A DNA stretch of 6,042 nucleotides, taken from NCBI GenBank assembly GCA_009885275.1, contig VFKY01000133.1, forward strand, positions 1 through 6,042. Direction: 5' to 3'. This document shows positions 1 through 6,042 of the stretch, one piece after another. Numbering within the stretch: the stretch's first letter is position 1; each line of letters starts with the position of its first letter. The translations under genes were made by a program, and so were the position numbers. The notes beneath the pieces were generated by a model that was given only the letters and a program-made list of their open reading frames with translations, was not told the DNA's origin and did no database searches. The DNA comes from Verrucomicrobiota bacterium (GTDB lineage: Bacteria; Verrucomicrobiota; Verrucomicrobiia; Verrucomicrobiales; Verrucomicrobiaceae).

Positions 1-20
1 TCAGGTAACGTTCGAAGGTA

Positions 21-61
21 CCGCAGCAGGCTGCGGGCACAAAGCGGCAGCAGGCTGCCGC
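21..61. repeat. Paired GC-rich palindromes (REP/BIME-like)
   Basis: Two hairpins share the identical 12-mer GCAGCAGGCTGC at 23-34 and 47-58, 24 bp apart. The first has a 6-bp stem, CCGCAG/CTGCGG (21-26 with 31-36). The second has a 7-bp stem, GCGGCAG/CTGCCGC (44-50 with 55-61). Both have the loop CAGG. The differing outer bases with a conserved core suggest a dispersed family of intergenic palindromes rather than a unique site. I have a weak recollection of similar elements in Verrucomicrobiota genomes. The element may continue past the left edge. Confidence 0.6.
41..61 (-). terminator. Possible weak terminator after the operon
   Basis: On the minus strand a 7-bp all-but-one GC stem, GCGGCAG-CCTG-CTGCCGC, begins 14 bases after the TAG stop and is followed by TTTGTG. 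The T-run is only three bases, so it is a poor intrinsic terminator. It could still slow polymerase or protect the mRNA 3' end. No better terminator is visible in the 75 bases downstream of the last gene. Confidence 0.3.
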
Positions 62-75
62 AGTCCAAGCCATGA

Positions 76-1053
76 CTACTCCTTGAACTCATAGAGCTTC
101 GCAATTTGCAGCATCAACGCCTCTAACTGGATATAATATTCCGCGTCTCCGAGCATCGCACGTTGGGCCTTCAAGGCCTCCAGTTTCTTCTCCAACTCCG
201 CGCGTTGCTGACGAATATCATCGGTAAGACTTGCATCAACCGGATTGAGAATCAGGCCCCATTGATGCGCCAGAAGACCATCGGGAGTTTTTCCATCTTC
301 GAGCGGTTTGGCTCGAACACCGACAAAGCTTTCCAATCGGCTACCTACTCCATCGCCGTTGTCTTCGATCAAGGCATGTTCGGTGGCCAGTCGTTCTTCG
401 GTTTCGAAGAAGCGCACCACGCGTTTGGATGACCATAAGAAAGCCTCCAAGAGTGACACTTGATCATCGCGATCAAGATCCGCCTCTTTTTCACCGCTGA
501 TGGCTTGCGCAAAAAACTCGCCGAAGCGGGTGTAGAATACTTCGTCCGCACTTTTGGTGGCGCTGATGAGCACCCGATTGGGCGCAGTCAACGCCTTAAG
601 AAACGGCGCACTCGCGGAAGCCGTCTGGATGATCGCGAGCGGTGACTTGATCGGCTTAAGCCACTCCGCCAGTTGCGGTGCGGTGATGTCACTCCCTCGC
701 AGATTGAACTTGGCTTCACGCCCGTCAAAGGTGCCATGCCCGATCAACACCAACCACAGTGGGCGGTTCGCTGTTGCGCCACGAGCGCTCAAATAAGCCT
801 GCAACAATGCAGCATCGCTCTTATCCTTGTCCTCCGGCTTGAGACCGATGATATCACAGGGCACATGAGCCTTTTCACAGGCACTGCGCCACAGTTCTGC
901 TTCATGCGTGAAGCGTTCCTGATATTCCTTGGCACCTTCCGCTCCCACCACGACGAGCACCGAGAGATCGCGTTTCGGTGACTCAGCACACACTCGGGAG
1001 AGCAGGCAAAACACCATCATCAATTTACAAAACATGTTCCTCATCATCGCCAT
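76..1053 (-). CDS. Secreted caspase/C13-like protein, likely catalytically inactive
   Basis: The 325-residue product begins at ATG 1053 because a GAGAAGGAGG sequence lies five bases upstream. The upstream ATG at 1116 adds 21 charged residues with no signal-like character. Residues 1-23 form a signal peptide with a probable cleavage VCA/ES, so the protein is exported. The core resembles clan CD peptidases (legumain/caspase): a hydrophobic strand LSVLVVVGAEG near 30-40, WLVLIGHGTFDG at 100-111 with the His of GHG at 106, and the strand LAIIQTASASAPFLKAL at 139-155, where families normally have the catalytic Cys (DACxSG). Here Ser146 stands at that point, and the only mature cysteines (59 and 66) precede the His motif. 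DLDRDDQVSLLE at 192-203 matches an EF-hand loop and EDNGDG follows at 230-235. The C-terminus (about 275-325) is helical. It overlaps the VWA gene by 10 bp and ends in TAG before the left-edge palindromes. The fold call is moderately sure; the role is unknown. Confidence 0.85.
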   Translation of the reverse strand: MAMMRNMFCKLMMVFCLLSRVCAESPKRDLSVLVVVGAEGAKEYQERFTHEAELWRSACEKAHVPCDIIGLKPEDKDKSDAALLQAYLSARGATANRPLWLVLIGHGTFDGREAKFNLRGSDITAPQLAEWLKPIKSPLAIIQTASASAPFLKALTAPNRVLISATKSADEVFYTRFGEFFAQAISGEKEADLDRDDQVSLLEAFLWSSKRVVRFFETEERLATEHALIEDNGDGVGSRLESFVGVRAKPLEDGKTPDGLLAHQWGLILNPVDASLTDDIRQQRAELEKKLEALKAQRAMLGDAEYYIQLEALMLQIAKLYEFKE

Positions 1054-3434
1054 CCCTGCCTCCTTCTCAACCACCATTCCGTGCCCAACAATGCGACCAG
1101 TATCATCAAAAACCATGGCTGATGCCAGAGCGGTTCCGTGCGTGTTTCCATGATGGGTAGTTTTATATCAGGCAACTTGTTAGCCCAATCCGCGACGTCT
1201 TTCATCTCCAGTACCCGACCACCGGACCACGAGGCAAGTCGTTCCAGCAGTGCTCGATTCGGCATCATTGATTGAAACTCATCCGCCGCAGGATTCAAAG
1301 CCCAACCCGTGCTGGTTGAGCCAATCTCCGCACCCGTGCCATCCTTCACCGAGGCCTTAATGCGATACGCTCCGGCTTTACTCGCATGTGACGAGAGATC
1401 AAATAATCCCGCTTCACGGTTGCTCGGTTCTGCGGTTAAATCGAGATGACCCTTCTCCGGTTCCTCGATCTCTATCTTCACGGTGGCATCGTCCTGCGGT
1501 AGAAACGCTTTGTCCCGCACTCGTACTTGAGGAGTAATCAACTCATGAGAACCCGAAGCCGTGATCGTATTTTGTAACTCCACCCGCTCAGGCACATCGA
1601 CCACAAGCCAGCGCAGCAGTTGTCGCCATGATTTGTCCATGTCTTTATGCGAATCAGGATCGCGCATCCCCCAGCGCCAGATGTCGCCGATCATAACGGA
1701 TGCAACACGCCCGCTACCATAACGTTGCACCACCCATGCCGGATACGATTTTTTGTCAGCGTCAACGACCGTAGCCAGAATGCTCGCGCCGGGCTTGATG
1801 GCGGTGGTTCGATTGAGGGAGAAAAATGTCGGCATCTTCGCCATCCGCATTTCTTCATCGGTCTCCGTGGCACGAAGACGCATCCAAGGTTCAAGCCAAC
1901 CTTCACGAGTCAGATTGAAATGAACATCCTCCACCGCATGAGTGGCACCGACTTGATCGAGATAAACCGGCAGCATGCGCCCCACCGGCGTGTGTTCATA
2001 GCCACCAAGCTTGAACGACTCCTGTCCCCCCATCATCAGTAGTGATCCACCGCGCACACTGACAAAACGCTCCAACAATGCCATCTGCTCCTGAGTGAAA
2101 AATGCCGCTTCGATATCGTCGAGAATGACGGCGCGATACGAACTGAAGAGCTCTTCCGCGGTTCTTGGAAAACCATCCGCCAATTCCTTCTTGTCACTGA
2201 TACCAAGACGAACCAGCACCGGTTGATCAAAGCGACGCTCCTCTTCCGGGACATCGCTTTTGAATCCGCGAAACAGTGGATTAGACGATTCACCATCGCG
2301 CCCCCGCCAAACAAATTTCGGTTCGCGTTTGGCCATGCGAATCAAACTTACCAGCTTCACTTCATCATCCGCTTCGAGAGCGCGCCGCATAAATTTGTAA
2401 TCCCAGTTAGGTCGACCACTGACATAGAGCACGCGATAGGGCCCGGTCTTACGATCAATCGCCACGAGACGCTGATTATTCTCCAGCGTGATTTCACCCG
2501 CATTGGCCGCGAGCTTAGATTCATCATTGAGGAAGTCCTTCGCGCCACTTCGCAATACGATCACCTTAAAGAATGTAAGCCCCATCTTCTCTGGTCGAAA
2601 GCGGGCGACAAAGGTGTGCGTCAATTCCTGCGCCTGCAAAATATGTTTTTCCGTATGCACCACCTTGCCGCTCTCGTCGCGGATCAGCAGCATAATTTCC
2701 TGACCTTGAAAGCCCTGCGCTCCGATCTTTGCCGTCAGGGTGATGGGTGAATCTTCAAACGGTGTCTGCGTGACATCAACACTCTTGAGAGCCAGATCGG
2801 CAGGCTCTTTCTTCAATCCCATGATCACCGGATATATAGGCACCCTGGGTTTTTGAGTAAGAAGCTTTTCAAGCTGAGACGCATCGGTTGCGTTGCCATC
2901 GGTATATAATAACATCGCAGCAAGCGGCTGCTTTTCATAGCGCTGGCTCAAACTTTCTAAGCTCGTGATAAGAGCCGAACGCGGATTCTTGAAGTCGAGT
3001 TTAGAGTTTAGAGTTTGTTCATGAAGACGATCATCAAAGGTGAAGGCGTGAACACGAAAAATCTCTTCCAGTTTGCTACGCCATGAGGGTGCATCATGAG
3101 TATCGCGATCAAAGATCGGGCGCAAGGGGTCACCCAAAGGCTTCCCTGTAACGGGATCAATCAAGGCAAAACTGCCACTGTTGTCGGCCAGCATGAGTAC
3201 CACGTTCTCACCAGTCTTCGCCGTCCGCTTCACCAGCATCGGCTCCAGCAGACAAAGAATGAGCAGCACGAAAACGGCCAACTTACAGAGCATGGCCATG
3301 AATCGGTGTGGCAAGATCCCATTACTGCGGCGATAACCGAGCCAGAGTAAAAGACCGGTAACCAGCACAAGGCCGACCGCGACCATTGGCCACATATCCT
3401 GCATTCCCTGCCATATCCATCCTGTGTTTTCCAT
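1044..3434 (-). CDS. Membrane VWA protein with GATase-like domain
   Basis: This 796-residue protein has two N-terminal membrane helices (about 16-34 and 47-66) and one C-terminal helix (about 774-788) followed by a basic tail, RRRQGWR. This is the layout of BatA-like envelope proteins. The VWA domain carries a complete MIDAS signature, DNSGS at 84-88, with a later TDG at 178-180, so metal binding is likely. Ig-like strands (about 215-320) lead to a class I glutamine-amidotransferase-like fold that starts near VLYVSGRPNWDYKFMRRALE (335-354), with AVILDD at 435-440, MMGGQESF at 467-474 and a YGSGRVASVMIGDIWRW motif at 572-588. The only two cysteines lie in the second membrane helix, so the GATase-like part cannot use a Cys nucleophile. 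Start: ATG at 3434, 8 bp after the upstream stop. A TTG at 3446 overlaps that stop as TTGA and has AGGGG seven bases upstream, giving 800 residues; either is possible. The cellular role is unknown; a MoxR-associated assembly function is inferred from similar operons. Confidence 0.88.
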   Translation of the reverse strand: MENTGWIWQGMQDMWPMVAVGLVLVTGLLLWLGYRRSNGILPHRFMAMLCKLAVFVLLILCLLEPMLVKRTAKTGENVVLMLADNSGSFALIDPVTGKPLGDPLRPIFDRDTHDAPSWRSKLEEIFRVHAFTFDDRLHEQTLNSKLDFKNPRSALITSLESLSQRYEKQPLAAMLLYTDGNATDASQLEKLLTQKPRVPIYPVIMGLKKEPADLALKSVDVTQTPFEDSPITLTAKIGAQGFQGQEIMLLIRDESGKVVHTEKHILQAQELTHTFVARFRPEKMGLTFFKVIVLRSGAKDFLNDESKLAANAGEITLENNQRLVAIDRKTGPYRVLYVSGRPNWDYKFMRRALEADDEVKLVSLIRMAKREPKFVWRGRDGESSNPLFRGFKSDVPEEERRFDQPVLVRLGISDKKELADGFPRTAEELFSSYRAVILDDIEAAFFTQEQMALLERFVSVRGGSLLMMGGQESFKLGGYEHTPVGRMLPVYLDQVGATHAVEDVHFNLTREGWLEPWMRLRATETDEEMRMAKMPTFFSLNRTTAIKPGASILATVVDADKKSYPAWVVQRYGSGRVASVMIGDIWRWGMRDPDSHKDMDKSWRQLLRWLVVDVPERVELQNTITASGSHELITPQVRVRDKAFLPQDDATVKIEIEEPEKGHLDLTAEPSNREAGLFDLSSHASKAGAYRIKASVKDGTGAEIGSTSTGWALNPAADEFQSMMPNRALLERLASWSGGRVLEMKDVADWANKLPDIKLPIMETRTEPLWHQPWFLMILVALLGTEWWLRRRQGWR
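1059..1068 (-). promoter_or_regulatory. Shine-Dalgarno of the caspase-like gene
   Basis: On the minus strand the sequence reads GAGAAGGAGG, five bases before ATG 1053. It lies inside the last codons of the VWA gene, so translation of the two genes is probably coupled. It decides the start in favour of 1053 over the upstream in-frame ATG at 1116. Confidence 0.8.
2997..3017. repeat. 7-bp tandem repeat (three units) in the VWA gene
   Basis: The plus strand reads GAGTTTA, GAGTTTA, GAGTTTG in direct succession. It encodes the loop QTLNSKL of the VWA domain on the minus strand. Three units equal seven codons, so the frame is kept here, but gain or loss of one unit would shift it. Confidence 0.7.
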
Positions 3435-3442
3435 GCCCAAGA

Positions 3443-6042
3443 TCAATTCCCCGCCCCTAGTTCTTGATAATAGCGACGCACCATTTCGCGATAACGCTGC
3501 GGCACTGGATCTCGATCCAGCGGTGCCAGCGGATTGGTTGCTTCGCGCTTCGCCAGTTCTTCCGCAACACGATCACGTAGTTCCGCAAGCGGCTCCGTAA
3601 TGCGTGTCTGCAATTGCTCACTTTGCGGCGCTTGATTGTTGCGACGGAAATCGGCTCGCATTTCACGAGCATTGTCGATCACACGAGATGCTTGATTTCG
3701 CAATTCGGGAGCATTCAAGGCCTCCTCAACCTTGCGCAAACGATCTGTCCACTCGCCATAGTTTTCGCCGGTCACAGGATTAGTATCAATAGCTTCAGCC
3801 GCTTGTTCAAAAAACAATCCCTTGTTATCAGCGAGTCCACCATGGCTATTTTCTCCTCCACCTGAAGCACCCGTATTACCACTTTGAGCCACAGCCCCTT
3901 TTCCTGTAGAAGTAGGCGATGGTTGCATGCCACGACCTGAGGGCGATCCAGGTGTATTCCCCTTACCCAGTTCCTTACCTTCCGCAGCACTTGCTTGCTC
4001 CCCTTTGCCTTGAGCAGGTCCCTCCGCTCCTTTGCCGGTAGCATCGCCATCTTTGCCAGGCTCACCGGGAGCTTTTCCATTTGGCATACCTGCACCCTTG
4101 CCTTTTTCTTCGCCTGCATTGGCTTGCTCACCTTTGTCTTTTGGTGCCGTTCCATTGCCCTTGCCAGACTCATCGCCTTCTTTACCAGCTTCACCGGGTT
4201 GTTTAGCATTAGGCATCTCAGATTTCCCCTTACCTTCCGCAGCATTGGCTTGCTCGCCTTTACCTTTAGGGGTTGAGCCTTGCTCGCCCGCATCGTCGGG
4301 TGCTTTTCCTTTCGGCGACTTGTCATCGGCATTAGCCGTCTGTCCGTCCTTCTTTGCCTCCGGTGATTCTCCTTCCTTTGCCTTATCATTACCAGCTTCC
4401 TTCAAAAGCCGATCCAACTCGGAGCGAGCCATGCGTAGAGATTCGGTCTCACTACCCAGCACGCCTTCGGCGGCTTTCTCAACACCCTTTTGCAGCTTCT
4501 CAATTCCCTCGGAAGCTTTGCGCTCGGCTGTCTGAGCGTCTTTATGAGAACCAAATCGAGTATTATCCTGCGTTTCCGAAAGCGCTTTATCAACACCATC
4601 CGCATGGGCATTCCTCACCGCTTCATGTAAGGCATTTGAAAGCAAAGGCTCCGAAGGTTCAGCCTGCTCACTCAGTTGTTGCATCTGTTCTAAAAGCTTT
4701 CCTAAATCTTCGCGTTGCGCTTGAATCTGCCGTCCCTGTTTAGCCGTCTCGATGGATTTCTCAAGATCACTTCCACCCTTGCCGGATTCATTTTCCGCCG
4801 CGCTTTTAGTCATGGCCTCTGCGATTTTTTCCTCATTCTCAGCAAGAGCCGCGGCATCCTGTTTCAGCTTTTTCATTTCATTAGCAAACTGCTTGGCCGT
4901 TCGCTCACGGAAATCATCACGCACTTCCTCAAGACTCTTCTGCGCCCGTGTCGCAGCATTCGCGGCGGCGCTCGTTTGCTGATCGGCTAGCTGTTCCGCC
5001 GCCTGGCGAGCTTGCTCTCTCGCTTGATCAAGCTTCTCTTTTTCCTGCGCCATTTGCGACTGATTTTCTGGCTTCTCCATACGAGCCTTGAGTTCATCAA
5101 GATCACGTAACAACTGTTGCTGCTCTTCTTGCAGCGTTTTGAGTTGCTGCGCTAATTCCTGCTTCTGTTCCTCAGTCTTAGCTTTCTGCATCTGCGATTC
5201 GACTTCCTTGATCTTTTCCGCCAATGCTTCTTGTCTCCGAGCGAGCTCCTTTAATCGATTGAGCACTTGAAGATTTTCTTGTTGCTCCGCAGTCTTCTCC
5301 TCAGTCGCTGCTTTCTCTTCTTCGTAGCGCTGTTCTTTTTGTTTTAACTCAAGGTCCATCAATTGCTGATCCTCGGCCTTTTTCGATTTGCTCGAAGACT
5401 TCGATGGTTGACTGCGCATGATGAGATGCTCTCTGCTCTGTGCGCGAAACAGCGCTTCCAAAGCTTCTCGCTCAGGTGTTAATGCCTGTTCCAGTGAAAC
5501 AGATTGTTTCTTTTCCAGACCCGAATTTAAAACATCAATCGCGCTCTTCATGCCTTTGGCCGCATCAAGCAAAGCAACCTTGATTTCTGGGTCTTTTACT
5601 TTTTTCAATACCGCATCCGTTTGCGCAAGCGTGATGTCTTCCGACTCACTCACGACCTTCACATCAGGTGCCAATTGATCGAATGCTTTACCGCCATTCG
5701 CATCGCGTAATAATCTCCAGTTGGCATTCACGACCTGTTTTTGCAGTTCAATGAGTTTTTGCATCTGATTACCTTCTTCCCCAGGTTCACCTGGTGGTGC
5801 CTCTCCTTCACGGAAGATATCTTCAAAATGGCGCACTTCCGCAAAGAAGAGATCACTCTGGGATCGTCGAACTTTCCCTTCAGGCGAAAAATCTTCGGCC
5901 CATACAAAATAGGAAACGAGTTGCTTGGGTGCTGCCTTGAACTTTTCGAGCTCCAGCAATGTCTTCAATGCATGATTCTGTCCTCCTTTGAGAGGTGCCT
6001 CATTAAGGATGATTTCATGGGTCTTGCCCGCAAGGGTGAAAA
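3443..6042 (-). CDS. Large coiled-coil envelope protein, DUF4175-like (5' partial)
   Basis: The frame is open to the right edge, so the N-terminus lies outside the window; 865 residues are visible, numbered here from the codon at 6040. Residues 1-76 look like the end of a beta-rich periplasmic domain, finishing in a segment of the form SDLFFAEVRHFEDIF that I associate with DUF4175-like proteins of Verrucomicrobiota and Planctomycetota. A helical stretch follows (about 93-209), then a long Glu/Gln/Lys/Ala-rich coiled coil (about 224-449), a Gly/Lys/Pro/Glu-rich disordered linker (about 549-734) with three tandem repeats, and a helical C-terminal region (about 735-865) containing LDRDPVPQRY and ending RRYYQELGAGN, which appears family-specific. 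There is no cysteine in the visible part. Family members usually start with membrane helices, which would be upstream here. A TTG at 5968 could be called as a start, but it falls inside the beta domain and is unlikely. It ends in TGA at the start of the VWA gene. A structural scaffold role in the envelope is inference. Confidence 0.85.
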   Translation of the reverse strand, partial: FTLAGKTHEIILNEAPLKGGQNHALKTLLELEKFKAAPKQLVSYFVWAEDFSPEGKVRRSQSDLFFAEVRHFEDIFREGEAPPGEPGEEGNQMQKLIELQKQVVNANWRLLRDANGGKAFDQLAPDVKVVSESEDITLAQTDAVLKKVKDPEIKVALLDAAKGMKSAIDVLNSGLEKKQSVSLEQALTPEREALEALFRAQSREHLIMRSQPSKSSSKSKKAEDQQLMDLELKQKEQRYEEEKAATEEKTAEQQENLQVLNRLKELARRQEALAEKIKEVESQMQKAKTEEQKQELAQQLKTLQEEQQQLLRDLDELKARMEKPENQSQMAQEKEKLDQAREQARQAAEQLADQQTSAAANAATRAQKSLEEVRDDFRERTAKQFANEMKKLKQDAAALAENEEKIAEAMTKSAAENESGKGGSDLEKSIETAKQGRQIQAQREDLGKLLEQMQQLSEQAEPSEPLLSNALHEAVRNAHADGVDKALSETQDNTRFGSHKDAQTAERKASEGIEKLQKGVEKAAEGVLGSETESLRMARSELDRLLKEAGNDKAKEGESPEAKKDGQTANADDKSPKGKAPDDAGEQGSTPKGKGEQANAAEGKGKSEMPNAKQPGEAGKEGDESGKGNGTAPKDKGEQANAGEEKGKGAGMPNGKAPGEPGKDGDATGKGAEGPAQGKGEQASAAEGKELGKGNTPGSPSGRGMQPSPTSTGKGAVAQSGNTGASGGGENSHGGLADNKGLFFEQAAEAIDTNPVTGENYGEWTDRLRKVEEALNAPELRNQASRVIDNAREMRADFRRNNQAPQSEQLQTRITEPLAELRDRVAEELAKREATNPLAPLDRDPVPQRYREMVRRYYQELGAGN
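3959..4273 (-). repeat. Three imperfect ~42-residue tandem repeats in the linker
   Basis: Within the coiled-coil protein, the motif GEQANA (or GEQASA) recurs at partial-CDS residues 595, 637 and 680, that is, every 42 to 43 codons (126-129 bp). Each unit has the pattern PK/QGKGEQANAAEGKGK, then MPN, then PGE.GK.GD..GKG. Units run roughly 4273-4148, 4147-4019 and 4018-3959, the last being incomplete and more diverged. A weaker related segment (DGQTANADDKSPKGKAP) precedes them. The repeats keep the reading frame and probably form a flexible, hydrophilic spacer between the coiled coil and the C-terminal domain. Confidence 0.85.

Noticed and set aside
4..22. Imperfect dyad GGTAACG-TTCGAA-GGTACC near the left edge, considered as an operator or attachment site.
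   Set aside because: The arms are out of register by one base and the element is cut off by the window, so nothing beyond chance symmetry can be supported.
1054..1116. A 21-residue N-terminal extension of the caspase-like protein from ATG 1116.
   Set aside because: It overlaps the membrane-helix codons of the VWA gene, would bury the signal peptide, and lacks an SD, while ATG 1053 has a strong one.
2223..2750. Plus-strand open frame of 175 codons opposite the VWA/GATase-like gene.
   Set aside because: It lies fully antisense to a well-supported domain protein and shows no recognisable domain or signal.
3772..4389. Minus-strand open frame of 205 codons rich in Lys, Arg and Met, overlapping the linker.
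   Set aside because: It is an alternate frame of the same repetitive sequence, kept open by composition; the main frame continues unbroken on both sides.
4032..4535. Plus-strand open frame of 167 codons, rich in Pro, Ser, Leu and Ala.
   Set aside because: It is the antisense shadow of the Gly/Lys/Glu/Ala-rich repeat linker. Its low complexity mirrors the codons opposite and it has no convincing SD.
5965..5989. AAAGGAGG followed eight bases later by ATG CAT TGA on the minus strand, with a TTG at 5968 in the frame of the coiled-coil gene; it looks like an internal start or a two-codon leader.
   Set aside because: The ATG frame stops at once, the long frame is open upstream to the window edge with protein-like sequence, and the TTG would cut a beta domain in the middle. 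The purine run simply encodes Lys-Gly-Gly.

Overview
The window is one tightly packed stretch of three genes, all on the minus strand, read from the right edge towards the left. Coding sequence covers almost everything from 76 to 6042. Only the first 75 bases are non-coding, and they hold a pair of GC-rich palindromes. No RNA gene, CRISPR array, insertion sequence or plus-strand gene was found. The gene content (a long coiled-coil envelope protein, a membrane VWA protein with a glutamine-amidotransferase-like fold, and a secreted caspase/C13-like protein) resembles the MoxR/DUF58/BatA-type operons known from Verrucomicrobiota and Planctomycetota. The moderate base composition, frequent SD sequences and left-edge palindromes fit Verrucomicrobiota best. 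That assignment rests on family resemblance from memory, not on a search.

Layout in transcription order. (1) 6042 to 3443: a 5'-truncated gene, 865 codons visible. It has the tail of a beta-rich periplasmic domain, a very long charged coiled coil, a Gly/Lys/Glu/Ala/Pro-rich linker with three imperfect ~42-residue tandem repeats, and a conserved helical C-terminus. It resembles the large DUF4175-like proteins. (2) 3434 (or TTG 3446) to 1044: a membrane protein with two N-terminal transmembrane helices, a VWA domain with an intact MIDAS motif, Ig-like linker strands, a class I GATase-like fold without any cysteine, and a C-terminal transmembrane helix. (3) 1053 to 76: a signal-peptide-bearing protein with a caspase/C13 (clan CD)-like fold. 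It keeps the His motif (GHG), has Ser/Ala where the catalytic Cys is expected, and carries an EF-hand-like loop and a C-terminal helical segment.

The genes touch or overlap (1/2: 8-bp gap or 4-bp overlap, depending on the start; 2/3: 10-bp overlap), so they are almost certainly one translationally coupled transcript whose promoter lies beyond the right edge. The products should meet at the cytoplasmic membrane and periplasm. The inferred picture is a metal-dependent VWA membrane protein flanked by a coiled-coil scaffold and a secreted pseudo-protease. In both enzyme-like folds the usual Cys nucleophile is absent, which suggests binding or assembly roles rather than catalysis. The function of this module is not established.
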